Below, piece by piece: positions 1 through 9,491 of a stretch of 38,228 nt of DNA. The notes beneath the pieces are model-generated. The model was not told the origin of the DNA. It worked only from the letters and a program-made list of their open reading frames with translations, and ran no database searches. The stretch is taken from positions 1 through 38,228 of the forward strand of contig JAKIYP010000015.1 of assembly GCA_022708505.1 (NCBI GenBank). The letters run 5' to 3'. How positions within the stretch are numbered: the stretch's first letter is position 1; the number at the start of each line of letters is the position of its first letter. The position numbers and the translations under genes were made by a program. The stretch is from Bacteroidota bacterium (lineage in GTDB: Bacteria > Bacteroidota > Bacteroidia > Bacteroidales > Paludibacteraceae).

Positions 1-1
1 A

Positions 2-1789
2 AGTACCGATGGTAGAATTATTGCCGGGAACAGCAAATACACCAACCCATGGCCGCAAATCAACAAAGGTGGTTATGGAAATTACAATGAAATATATGGT
101 TCTTTCCGCGTAAAACTGGAACAGGATCTTAAATTTATTTTACCAGGTTTGAAAGCATCCGGAGATATCTCTATGGATTCTCAGATGAGCTGGGTAATCA
201 ACCGTACGAAAGGCTTCGCATATTATGAATTGGTAAACGATTCTACCTTGCGTAAAACCGGCACCGATGGCACTATGAGCAACGGTGTAGGTAGCAAAAG
301 TTCCAATCGCAGGATAACCATCGACATGAATTTGAGTTATCAGCAACAGTTCGACAAACATGGCGTTTACGCGATGGCAGGTTACAATCAGTACGAATCG
401 GCTGATGAAGTTTCTATTCCGGTACGCATGCAGGGACTAAGTGGCTGGTTAGGTTACAACTACGACAAACGCTACGGCATCGACCTGATGGCTTCCTATT
501 ATGGTTCCTATAAATTTGCCAAAGGAAAACGCTTCGGCTTCTTTCCATCGGTAGCTGCGAGCTGGACGCTCTCCAACGAAGAATTTTTTGAAAACTCAAA
601 AGAATTATTCCCATTTCTTCGTTTGCGTGCTTCGATAGGTCAGGTAGGTGATCACCGCGGCATTGCAGCCCATCAGTTCCTGTCGGCACTCGAACAGGTT
701 GGTGGAGTTTATAACTTCGGAAATGCCATGGGCGGTGTTGGTGGATACATTCAGTCTCAAATTGCCAACGAGAATGTAACCTGGGAAAAAGCGCTTATCT
801 ACAACATCGGTCTGGAAGGACGCATGCTCAACGAAAAACTGAGTTTTATGGCTGAGTACTTCCGTGATCAACGCAACGACATTTACCTGGTAAATGAAAG
901 AATCGGCGGCTTATATGGCGTATCTGCCACAGTTCGTCAGAACGTGGGTAGCATGTACTCTCAGGGCATCGATGCCAGTCTGCAATGGTCGGATAAAATC
1001 GGTGAAGTTACTTATAATATAGGTGGTAATTATTCTTTATCCAGAAACATGGTACAGGACTTCGGGGAAGCTGACAAAGAACACCCGTGGTTGTACAGCA
1101 AAGGATATCCGGTGGGATTGCATAGCGGACTTACCGCGGTGGGATTCTTCAAACCGGAAGATTTTGATGCCAATGGTAATTTTACTGATCCTACTATTCC
1201 AACACATACATTCGGAAAAGTGCAACCAGGAGATATTCGTTACAAAGATTTGAATGAAGATGGCGTAATCGATGCGTTAGACAATCAACCACTCGGATCC
1301 GGCAACACGCCAAACCACATCTTCGCACTGAATCTTGGTGCCGAATACAAAGGTTTTGGATTTACTGTATTATTCCAGGGAGCTGCTGAAATTTCCCGTA
1401 ACATTTCAAGTGGTGGGTATCTCGCCTTGCCATTTTATGCAGAAGGAAACATGTACGAACACCAGCTCAACTACTGGACACCAGCGACAGCTGAAACAGC
1501 TGAGTACCCGCGTTTATCAGTGAACAATGCATCGGGTGTGAACAACATACGCAATTCCACACTCTGGATTCGGGATGCCGATTACATCCGTCTGAAAACA
1601 GCTCAGATTTATTACAACCTGCCCGACAGATGGTTCAGAAACAGCAGCGTATTCAGAGGTGTTCAGGTATATTTCAGCGGATACAATCTGATGACATGGG
1701 ATAAACTGAAAATCATAGATCCAGAATGGGATCCGTCAACTTTCCCCATCAACAGAAATGTAAGTATTGGTTGTACCATTAAAATTTAA
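2..1789 (+). CDS. SusC-like TonB-dependent outer-membrane transporter (5' partial)
   Basis: This is the C-terminal part of a SusC/RagA-type TonB-dependent receptor that imports glycan oligosaccharides across the outer membrane. The frame is open from the first bases of the window, so the signal peptide, carboxypeptidase-like domain and plug are missing. What remains (about 595 residues) is beta-barrel: alternating aromatic strands, a segment resembling SNEEFFENSKELFPFLRLRAS (typical of SusC barrels), and an EF-hand-like DLNEDGVID near the C-terminus that is common in SusC proteins. The last residues end in an aromatic-poor strand (SIGCTIKI). It is followed after 6 bp by a SusD gene, so the two form a transporter/lid pair. 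The substrate cannot be read from the sequence. Confidence 0.93.
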   Translation, partial: STDGRIIAGNSKYTNPWPQINKGGYGNYNEIYGSFRVKLEQDLKFILPGLKASGDISMDSQMSWVINRTKGFAYYELVNDSTLRKTGTDGTMSNGVGSKSSNRRITIDMNLSYQQQFDKHGVYAMAGYNQYESADEVSIPVRMQGLSGWLGYNYDKRYGIDLMASYYGSYKFAKGKRFGFFPSVAASWTLSNEEFFENSKELFPFLRLRASIGQVGDHRGIAAHQFLSALEQVGGVYNFGNAMGGVGGYIQSQIANENVTWEKALIYNIGLEGRMLNEKLSFMAEYFRDQRNDIYLVNERIGGLYGVSATVRQNVGSMYSQGIDASLQWSDKIGEVTYNIGGNYSLSRNMVQDFGEADKEHPWLYSKGYPVGLHSGLTAVGFFKPEDFDANGNFTDPTIPTHTFGKVQPGDIRYKDLNEDGVIDALDNQPLGSGNTPNHIFALNLGAEYKGFGFTVLFQGAAEISRNISSGGYLALPFYAEGNMYEHQLNYWTPATAETAEYPRLSVNNASGVNNIRNSTLWIRDADYIRLKTAQIYYNLPDRWFRNSSVFRGVQVYFSGYNLMTWDKLKIIDPEWDPSTFPINRNVSIGCTIKI

Positions 1790-1795
1790 TTCAAA

Positions 1796-3517
1796 ATGAA
1801 AAAGTATATTTATATCATATCATTTATAACGTTGCTCATCCTCCCTGCATGCGATTTCATGGATGAGATACCAACGGAATGGCACACCCCAGAAGCCGCG
1901 TTCCAGTTGGAAACGACCTACGAGAGAAATATCAACCAGGGCTATGCCTACATCCGCAACGGCTATAACCGCATCAACGGGGCTTTCTTAGATGCAGCTA
2001 CCAACGATGCAACAGCTACCATGCAGAATTCAAATATCCATAAACTGGCGCAAGGATTTTACAATGCTCAGTCACCAATTCTGAATATATGGAATAATTC
2101 CTATACGGGTATCAGACAAACATTATTCACTGAAAAATACCTCACGGAAGTTCCGTTGTTTATGAATGGTAAAACACCTGACGATGTCATGGTTATCAAA
2201 AGAGAAGGGATAGCCCAGATGAGAGCGCTGCGTGCTTTCTATGAACTCGACCTGTTAATGCATTATGGAGCTTATCCTATCATCGACACCTACATGGAAA
2301 TTTCAGATCCCCGCTTTAACACGCTGCAAAGGGATTCGTTTGAAACTTGTATTAATAATATTGTAGCCTTGTGTGATTCAGCTGCTCAGTACCTTTTTGT
2401 AAAACATGCCAATTTTGGTCGCATGGAAGTAGGAAGTGCCCTGGCTATTAAAGCCAAAGCCCTGGTTTACGCGGCAAGTGCGTTGTATAACAGACCCGGC
2501 AACACCAATCCTCTGGTGGGTTATGTGAATGCTACACCGCTTGAGGTTGAAAACCGTTGGAAAGCTGCAGCCGCTGCTCTGGCGGATGTCATCAACCTGA
2601 AAAACGGAGCTACAAACCGTTATGCGCTGCACAGCAATTATGCGACCTTGTTCAATGCTTCTCCCAACAACGAATACATAGTATTCTATGCTACCGGCAA
2701 AAGCAACGGACTCGAAAGACGTCAGTATCCTCCTACCCTTTCATTTACTTCTGGTGGCGGCACTGTTCCTTCGCAACAATTCGTAGATGCATTCACCAAC
2801 GTGGATGGAACAACTTATACCCGTGCAGCCGGTGCTGCTCCGGTTTATACCGGTCGTGATCCCCGTTTCAACATGATTGTGGGATACGATGGTGCATCAT
2901 ACGGGGCCAGAGGAACCATTTACACCCGTCTGGGCACTGGTGGAACTGATGATGGTTTGAACAAGGTGAAAGATTTCTCGACTAATACAGGGTATTACCT
3001 TCGTAAATTCATGGATACCGGTATCAACTTCAGTGTTGGTTCTCCAACAACTACATTTCACCTCTTTCCATTTATCCGTTTGGCTGATGTACTGTTAATG
3101 TACGCCGAGGCCATGACACAAGCTTATGGTTTTGAAAGTGATCCGATGAGTTACGGACTGACAGCGAAGGCTGCTGTTGAAATGGTTCGTAAAAGAGCCG
3201 GGTTCAACAACGCTACTGATCAGTATTTTGCTGGTGCCACAACCAAAGAGCAACAGCTTCAGAAAATATATGATGAAAGACGCATTGAACTGGCTTTTGA
3301 AGAAGCCCGTTATTTCGATTTACGTCGCTGGATGAAAACCGCTGAACTGGCTGAACCGATTAAAGGTATGCGCATTGATGACAATGCCGGAAATCTGACA
3401 TATACTGAAATTACGGTAGACAATGAACGGGTGTTTGAAGAGAAAATGTACTTTGCTCCGATACCTAAAAACGAGATTCTGGTATTCCCTGCATTGCAAC
3501 AAAATCCCGGATGGTAA
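1796..3517 (+). CDS. SusD/RagB-like nutrient-binding outer-membrane lipoprotein
   Basis: This 573-residue SusD-family protein caps the SusC barrel and binds glycan at the cell surface. The N-terminus is a type II signal peptide ending in a lipobox with Cys19 (LILPAC). SusD hallmarks are visible: the helical TPR-like part with IAQMRALRAFYELDLLM, then FIRLADVLLMYAEAMTQA, and near the C-terminus IYDERRIELAFEEARYFDLR and MYFAPIPKNEI. The length is normal for the family. It lies 6 bp after the partial SusC gene and 46 bp before a second SusC gene, so all are probably co-transcribed. The family call is firm. The ligand is unknown. Confidence 0.94.
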   Translation: MKKYIYIISFITLLILPACDFMDEIPTEWHTPEAAFQLETTYERNINQGYAYIRNGYNRINGAFLDAATNDATATMQNSNIHKLAQGFYNAQSPILNIWNNSYTGIRQTLFTEKYLTEVPLFMNGKTPDDVMVIKREGIAQMRALRAFYELDLLMHYGAYPIIDTYMEISDPRFNTLQRDSFETCINNIVALCDSAAQYLFVKHANFGRMEVGSALAIKAKALVYAASALYNRPGNTNPLVGYVNATPLEVENRWKAAAAALADVINLKNGATNRYALHSNYATLFNASPNNEYIVFYATGKSNGLERRQYPPTLSFTSGGGTVPSQQFVDAFTNVDGTTYTRAAGAAPVYTGRDPRFNMIVGYDGASYGARGTIYTRLGTGGTDDGLNKVKDFSTNTGYYLRKFMDTGINFSVGSPTTTFHLFPFIRLADVLLMYAEAMTQAYGFESDPMSYGLTAKAAVEMVRKRAGFNNATDQYFAGATTKEQQLQKIYDERRIELAFEEARYFDLRRWMKTAELAEPIKGMRIDDNAGNLTYTEITVDNERVFEEKMYFAPIPKNEILVFPALQQNPGW

Positions 3518-3563
3518 TTGCAAGATTTAATTTTATACTATACATATATTAAAATCTAATCGA

Positions 3564-6500
3564 ATGAAACGAATAGTAATAATAGCTTTAATAAACTTTT
3601 TAATACTGCATGCATTTGCCCAAACCCGGATTACCGGGACGGTGGTTGATGCAACCGGACTGGAAATGATTGGTAGCAGTGTTGTCCAGAAAGGTACCAC
3701 CAATGGGGTGATTACCGATATAAACGGGAAATTCAATCTCAATTTATTACCTAATGCTGAAAAAGTATTGGTGATTTCTTCGGTAGGTTACGTGAAACAG
3801 GAAGTGGATGTCAGTTCACGTACCAATATAAATGTAACCCTGCTGGAAGACAGAATTACCCTGGATGAGGTGGTAGTAGTAGGTTATGGCACACAAAAGA
3901 AAGTGTCCATCACAGGTTCTATCTCGAACGTAAGCAGTAAGGATTTAACAGATGTTCCTGTAACAAGCGTCAGCAATGCCCTGACAGGGAAAATCTCAGG
4001 TTTGGTAACCCGTCAGGTCAGCGGTCGTCCCGGCGACGATGCTGCCCAGCTATTCATCCGTGGTCAGGCTTCATTTAACAGCACCGCTCCGCTGGTATTG
4101 GTCGATGGAGTTGAACGTTCTTTCAACCAAATTGACTCTGAAGACATCGAAAGCATTTCCGTGCTTAAAGACGCCTCTGCAACGGCCGTTTACGGGGTAC
4201 GGGGTGCCAATGGTGTTATCCTGGTTACCACCAAACGTGGTGAAGAAGGTAAATCGAAAGTTTCTCTTTCTTCTGAATTCGGGGTGACTCACTTCACGGC
4301 TATCCCACAACAGTTGAATGCCGAAAACACAGCCCGACTGCAACGGGAAGGTTCGTGGAACGACGGGCTGGATATTACCCAGTCTTCCAACACCAATAAC
4401 TTCCCTGCATCAGAATATGATATGTACCTGTACAGAACGCAACTGAGTCCGTTTACCCATCCGGATAACGACCTGGTCGACATCTTCACCAAACCGGGTA
4501 GCAGACAACGTCACAACCTGAATATCAGTGGAGGTAACAAGGTACTGAAATATTTCGTTGGTTTGGGTTATCTCGAACAAACCGGGATGTTCCAGACCGA
4601 TGTGAATGAACTCAGAGAACACCCAACTTTTGCCAAATTGATAAGCCTGTCACCGGATGTTGATAAAGCGTTGGTGAATCCCGACTACGATCCGGAATAT
4701 CGTTATCGCAGAATCACTGCCCGTACGAACTTAGACATCCAAATCAACGAAGATTTTACAGTCGGTATCGATATGTCGTACCGCTTCGGGAATCAAAACC
4801 GACCGGCAGCTTATTCTATTATCGATGGTGGTGACGGAGAAGATTTACGTTTGTTTGCCATGTTCATCAGGAATCCGCCACAATCTTTCCCGCTGATTTT
4901 ACCCAATGGTAGTGCTTCAGCAGCACATACCCGCTGGAGACAAAATCCGCTCACAACGCTTTCTTACACGGGTTATCGCAACGACACGGATAATGACATG
5001 GAATTAACTGCCAGTTTTAAATATAACTTCAGAAAATTGGTGAAAGGTCTTTCAGTTGACGGAAAATACGCGTTCGATAATTCATGGGGTAACTTCAGAG
5101 GAATGGGATGGCGTCCGTTCGTTTACAGTTATAATCCAGCTAACGACACATATACCCAAGGTTTGAAAGGATTTTTACCGGAAGTTGAAAGCTCAAAACA
5201 ATCACCTATTTCGAGAGAATATGCTGAATTTGCAGTGAGATACAATACCACTATTGATTCAAAACACAAAGTATCGGGTGTCGTATTAACCAACTTCAGA
5301 TCCAGCAAAGCCCGTTCAGGAGAATATTCTTATGTGCCTCACGTGTATCAGGCCCTGATTGGTCGTGTTAACTACGAATACGACGAACGTTACCTGGTTG
5401 AGTTTAACATGGGTTACAACGGATCCAACCGATTCGCAGAGGGACATCGTTATGATTTCTTCCCTGCTGCATCGGCAGGTTGGGTTATCTCAAACGAAGA
5501 ATTTATCCCCAGAAACGACATCTTAAACTTTGCCAAACTGAGGGCTTCTGTTGGACAGGTAGGTAATGATAACATCGGGAACTTCTCTTATTATTACCGC
5601 TCCAGTTATGACAATACAAATGCTACCAAATACTCATTCGGCACTACGCACAACCCTTATGTAAACGGTTTGATTGAGGGATCATTAGCAAATGACCTCA
5701 TTACCTGGGAAACAGCTACCAAATACAATATCGGGTTTGACTCACAGTGGCTGAAATCTAAACTATCATTCAATCTGGACTTGTTCCAGGAAACCAGAAC
5801 AGATATCCTGACAAATCCGGGTCGTTTTATCATGGCTGCCGGAGCATTGGGATTACCTCCTTCAAACCTGGGTATTGTTGAAAACAAAGGTTTTGAGGCT
5901 GAACTGGGTTGGAATGACAAAGTCGGGCAATTACGCTATTATGCAAAAGGTATCTTTGCCTTTGCCCGCAATGAGATAATTGAACGTAGCGAGGAAGCTC
6001 AACCTTATGAATACCTGTATCGCAAGGGACATCCAATCGGACAGTTCTTCGGATACCAGTTCATGGGATTCTTCCAGTCGGAAGAAGAAATTGCAGCAGC
6101 ACCTCAACAATTCGGTCTGACCAATGTGGTTCCGGGTGACATGCGTTATAAAGACATCAACGGTGATGGCATCATCGACCAAAACGATGAAACTCCAATA
6201 GGTTACAGTACGGTTCCTGAAATCACCTTTTCCGGTCAGTTTGGATTCGACTACAAAGGTTTCGACATGAGCGTACTGCTACAGGGAGCTACCAACGTAT
6301 CCGTGAACCCAACGAATGAAGTTGGATGGGACAACCGGTTTGGTGCCTTCTTCGAAGAACACCTGGATCGCTGGACACCTGAAACTGCAGCTACAGCTAC
6401 TTATCCAAGACTTAGAAAAGCTTCATTGCCAAATACCAATAACTATTACTGGTCAAGTTACTGGTTAAAAGACGGTACTTATCTTCGGTTGAAAAACTTA

Positions 6501-6698
6501 CAAATAGGATATACGATTCCTAAAAAAGTTCTGAAGAAAACTCCACTCAATTCAGTGAGATTCTATGCAAACGGATTTAACCTGTACACCTGGAGTCATG
6601 TGAGTTATGTCGACCCCGAAATGGATCCAAATAAGAGTAACGGATTCTTCTATCCACAACAAAAAGTGTATAACGTAGGGATAAATGTGACATTCTGA
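3564..6698 (+). CDS. SusC-like TonB-dependent outer-membrane transporter
   Basis: This is a complete 1044-residue SusC/RagA-family receptor. In order it has a Sec signal peptide (residues 1-20, ending HAFAQ), a carboxypeptidase-regulatory-like beta-sandwich (about 22-100), a TonB-box-like stretch DEVVVVGYGTQ (about 101-111), a plug domain with LVLVDGVERS and ISVLKDASATAVYGVRGANG, then a large barrel. A DINGDGIIDQND motif lies near the C-terminus, and the chain ends in NVGINVTF with a terminal Phe as expected for barrel insertion. It is the second SusC of the locus and is paired with the SusD gene 40 bp downstream. Energy would come from TonB-ExbBD, which are not in the window. Confidence 0.95.
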   Translation: MKRIVIIALINFLILHAFAQTRITGTVVDATGLEMIGSSVVQKGTTNGVITDINGKFNLNLLPNAEKVLVISSVGYVKQEVDVSSRTNINVTLLEDRITLDEVVVVGYGTQKKVSITGSISNVSSKDLTDVPVTSVSNALTGKISGLVTRQVSGRPGDDAAQLFIRGQASFNSTAPLVLVDGVERSFNQIDSEDIESISVLKDASATAVYGVRGANGVILVTTKRGEEGKSKVSLSSEFGVTHFTAIPQQLNAENTARLQREGSWNDGLDITQSSNTNNFPASEYDMYLYRTQLSPFTHPDNDLVDIFTKPGSRQRHNLNISGGNKVLKYFVGLGYLEQTGMFQTDVNELREHPTFAKLISLSPDVDKALVNPDYDPEYRYRRITARTNLDIQINEDFTVGIDMSYRFGNQNRPAAYSIIDGGDGEDLRLFAMFIRNPPQSFPLILPNGSASAAHTRWRQNPLTTLSYTGYRNDTDNDMELTASFKYNFRKLVKGLSVDGKYAFDNSWGNFRGMGWRPFVYSYNPANDTYTQGLKGFLPEVESSKQSPISREYAEFAVRYNTTIDSKHKVSGVVLTNFRSSKARSGEYSYVPHVYQALIGRVNYEYDERYLVEFNMGYNGSNRFAEGHRYDFFPAASAGWVISNEEFIPRNDILNFAKLRASVGQVGNDNIGNFSYYYRSSYDNTNATKYSFGTTHNPYVNGLIEGSLANDLITWETATKYNIGFDSQWLKSKLSFNLDLFQETRTDILTNPGRFIMAAGALGLPPSNLGIVENKGFEAELGWNDKVGQLRYYAKGIFAFARNEIIERSEEAQPYEYLYRKGHPIGQFFGYQFMGFFQSEEEIAAAPQQFGLTNVVPGDMRYKDINGDGIIDQNDETPIGYSTVPEITFSGQFGFDYKGFDMSVLLQGATNVSVNPTNEVGWDNRFGAFFEEHLDRWTPETAATATYPRLRKASLPNTNNYYWSSYWLKDGTYLRLKNLQIGYTIPKKVLKKTPLNSVRFYANGFNLYTWSHVSYVDPEMDPNKSNGFFYPQQKVYNVGINVTF

Positions 6699-6738
6699 TA
6701 ATAAAAGTAATCGTATCAACTATATAAATAATAACACA

Positions 6739-8454
6739 ATGAAACAGTTTAAATATATATTCTTGCTGATTTTCAGTACTTTCATACTGACAAACTGCAG
6801 TGAAGAAGGATTACTGGAAGAAACGGATCTGGATCAGGTTGACACAGAGAAAGTGTATTCCGACGTGGAACGTACGCGTGCGGTTCTGATGGACTTATAC
6901 GCGAGAATGCGTGAACTTACCAATGCTGCCAGTGGCACATTTTCCCGTATGGAAAGCATGGGCACCACCAATTCACTGCTCGACAATGTAACTGATGATG
7001 GTGGTGGTATGGCCGGTAAATCAAAAGCATTACCCGCTGTTAACCGCATGGTAACCGGGGGTATTACTTCTTCGGTAAATTTCCTCGCATTTACAAATCC
7101 GTGGAACTGGTATTACCGGGCCATCCGAAACGCGAATCAGTTTTTAGCCAATGTCGATCGTTCGCCACTGGAAGATACTGAGAAAGAATATGCCAAAGCT
7201 GAAGCCCGTTTCCTGAGAGCCTTGTACTATCACGAATTAATGCGTTGGTTTGGTGGTTTGGTTATCACAACTGATGTGTTGGATCCATTCGCATTCGAAA
7301 CAACCAAACGCGAGAACCTGGAAACAACCGTGCGTTTTATTGCAGCTGAATTTGATGCAGTGGGACAACCGGGAGTATTGCCTGAAACCTGGGATGACTC
7401 AAATTACGGCCGTATTACTAGGGGAGCTGCACTGGCGTACAAAGCCCGTACCCTGTTGTATGGCGCCAGCACACTCTACAGAAACAATGGTACAACAGTT
7501 ACCTGGCAGGAAGCTGCAGATGCTGCAAAAGAGGTCATGGATCTCAATGTGTATCAGTTGTACTATGACGCGGTAGATGTAAATAAGAGTTATTCACGTT
7601 TGTTCAACGAGCGGGCCAATAACGAAACTATTTTACAATATCTGCGTCCGGATGACAATGATTTGTATAATAACTTTCCGACAGAAGATGGTTGGAATGT
7701 GAACAAAGAAGTGGGAACCATCCCAACGCAACAGTTGATTGACTGCTACGACATGTTAGATGGTTCGGAACCTATATTGGGATATAACGGTGATGCATTT
7801 TCACCCATCATCAATCCGGCATCAGGATACGATGAACAAAATCCGTATGCAAACCGAGATCCACGTCTGGCTCAGTCTATTTTGCACGATGGTGCAACCT
7901 GGCCAAGGGTAAACGATGTGGTAAATAAAAAACTGGATTTATCCAAACCTTTCAGATGGCTATCAGGATACTATCTGGTTAAATACTTAGATGACCGCAT
8001 CGACCACCTGAAAGGAGGTAAAACTTCAATGAATTTCCAGATGATGCGTTATGCCGAAGTATTGCTCAACTATGCAGAAGCCATCAACGAGGCTGCCGAT
8101 AATGCCCAAAACCGTCAACTTGCCGTGGCACAGTTGAATGCCATCCGGAACCGTGCTGGTATCACCGGCACCCTGAATGCAGCTGATTTCACACAGGCAA
8201 AACTGCGTGAACGTATCCGCAAAGAACGCCGCGTGGAATTGTCATACGAAGAACACCGCTTCTTCGACATCCGTCGCTGGGAAATTGCTATGGATGTATT
8301 GAACAAACCAGCCGTCGGAATTGCCAAAGACAATGGTCAGTATGTGAGGATAAAAATTGAAGACAGAATTTTTAACCAACGCATGTATTTCATGCCGATA
8401 CCCCTATCGGATGTGAACAACTGTCCGTTAATTTATCAAAATGAAGGCTATTAA
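6739..8454 (+). CDS. SusD/RagB-like nutrient-binding outer-membrane lipoprotein
   Basis: This is a second SusD-family lipoprotein (571 residues) with a lipobox Cys20 (FILTNC). Conserved SusD pieces are present: YAKAEARFLRALYYHELMRWFGG, MRYAEVLLNYAEAINEA, LNAIRNRAGI, then IRKERRVELSYEEHRFFDIR and MYFMPIPLSDV close to the C-terminus. It differs clearly from the first SusD in the window, so the locus holds two distinct SusCD pairs rather than a recent duplication. It is 44 bp upstream of a small surface lipoprotein gene and probably in the same transcript. Confidence 0.94.
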   Translation: MKQFKYIFLLIFSTFILTNCSEEGLLEETDLDQVDTEKVYSDVERTRAVLMDLYARMRELTNAASGTFSRMESMGTTNSLLDNVTDDGGGMAGKSKALPAVNRMVTGGITSSVNFLAFTNPWNWYYRAIRNANQFLANVDRSPLEDTEKEYAKAEARFLRALYYHELMRWFGGLVITTDVLDPFAFETTKRENLETTVRFIAAEFDAVGQPGVLPETWDDSNYGRITRGAALAYKARTLLYGASTLYRNNGTTVTWQEAADAAKEVMDLNVYQLYYDAVDVNKSYSRLFNERANNETILQYLRPDDNDLYNNFPTEDGWNVNKEVGTIPTQQLIDCYDMLDGSEPILGYNGDAFSPIINPASGYDEQNPYANRDPRLAQSILHDGATWPRVNDVVNKKLDLSKPFRWLSGYYLVKYLDDRIDHLKGGKTSMNFQMMRYAEVLLNYAEAINEAADNAQNRQLAVAQLNAIRNRAGITGTLNAADFTQAKLRERIRKERRVELSYEEHRFFDIRRWEIAMDVLNKPAVGIAKDNGQYVRIKIEDRIFNQRMYFMPIPLSDVNNCPLIYQNEGY

Positions 8455-8498
8455 TTCATTGCTTGATGCATCTTGAAAATATTTAAAATAATAATCGT

Positions 8499-9416
8499 AT
8501 GAAAAAATTAATAAAAATATTCCTGGCAGCACTTATATTCGTAACAGTAGCCTGCGACGACACGAATAAAGTAGATTATGTTCCGCCAGTAACCATTGCA
8601 TTCGAAAATGTGGATGAGAGCAATATTGTGGTAGTAGATAAAGGAGTCACGACATACACAGCCAAAATCAACATTGAAAGCTCTACAAAAATCCGTTCGC
8701 TGGCCTTATATGAAGCGGATGTAAAAACTGGAGCCAAAGGCAATATGATTGGCAACGACACCTTGTTTAATCCTTCTCTGGATTCTTATTCTTTTGAATT
8801 TGATTTTACCGGATTAACTAGTAACAAGGCTATACTGGTAGAAGTGGAAGACGATAACCTGATGTCATTCAGCAAAAAACTGTTGGTACAAATCACCAAA
8901 GACGTATTTGAGTCGGGTATCGTAACCATTGAATCATCTGAGGCTTTCTTCGGGCCATATTTTGGTTCCTGGTTAGGTGGACGTTCTTACATCAGTCTGG
9001 AAGCACCTAAGTATGTGAATGAAATTGATTTTTCATTTGGGAATCTGGCCCTGAACGGAACTGATACCGTTGCAGCTCTGGTTTCACCTGACAAAAGAGA
9101 AGAACTCGGATTACCTTTTATTGCTAATCTCAAAGCCTGTACATTTGAGCTTACTACCCTGAATAAAACGGATTTCGATGCTATTCCTGCTACCGATGGC
9201 GCTGCCATCCGGGCGCTGGCTACACCGACCAAGACAGCAATTCAAGCAGAGGTTTCAAAGGTTTATGCCTATGAAAATGATACTGATAAAGGTTTAATTT
9301 ACATCGGTGTTGTCCAGAACAAAAAAGGAACTTTGAAACAACAGGATGGCAGCTGGATTGAAAATCAAAGTTTTCATCAGCTAAAAATTATAACTAAAAC
9401 AGTTGCTAAAGAGTAG
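8499..9416 (+). CDS. SusE-like surface lipoprotein, putative glycan-binding
   Basis: This 305-residue lipoprotein has its lipobox Cys at residue 19 (FVTVAC). After the signal the chain is beta-rich with no catalytic motif visible. The N-terminal half, roughly residues 28-135, looks like an immunoglobulin-like domain of the type found in SusE/SusF surface glycan-binding proteins, and the C-terminal half is unassigned. Its position directly after the second SusCD pair and before the hydrolases is the usual place for such a binding protein. I do not recognise a named family with certainty. The role in capturing polysaccharide is inferred from position and lipidation. Confidence 0.65.
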   Translation: MKKLIKIFLAALIFVTVACDDTNKVDYVPPVTIAFENVDESNIVVVDKGVTTYTAKINIESSTKIRSLALYEADVKTGAKGNMIGNDTLFNPSLDSYSFEFDFTGLTSNKAILVEVEDDNLMSFSKKLLVQITKDVFESGIVTIESSEAFFGPYFGSWLGGRSYISLEAPKYVNEIDFSFGNLALNGTDTVAALVSPDKREELGLPFIANLKACTFELTTLNKTDFDAIPATDGAAIRALATPTKTAIQAEVSKVYAYENDTDKGLIYIGVVQNKKGTLKQQDGSWIENQSFHQLKIITKTVAKE

Positions 9417-9448
9417 TCATGTTTTTATCAAACTGCGTGATGCCGGTT

Positions 9449-9472
9449 TCCGGATGGGACAACTCATCCGGA
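9449..9472 (+). other. Intercistronic stem-loop in the polysaccharide locus
   Basis: A perfect 8-bp stem (TCCGGATG / CATCCGGA) with an 8-nt loop lies in the 75-bp gap between the SusE-like gene and the first GH43 gene. No T-run follows on the plus strand, so it is not a classic terminator. It could set RNA processing or stability between the transport and enzyme parts of the operon. Confidence 0.45.
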
Positions 9473-9491
9473 GCTGACTAAAAAAAGGTAT

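Noticed and set aside
9449..9472. Rho-independent terminator between the SusE-like and GH43 genes
   Set aside because: The stem is good but no T-run follows on the coding strand, so it is listed only as an intercistronic stem-loop.
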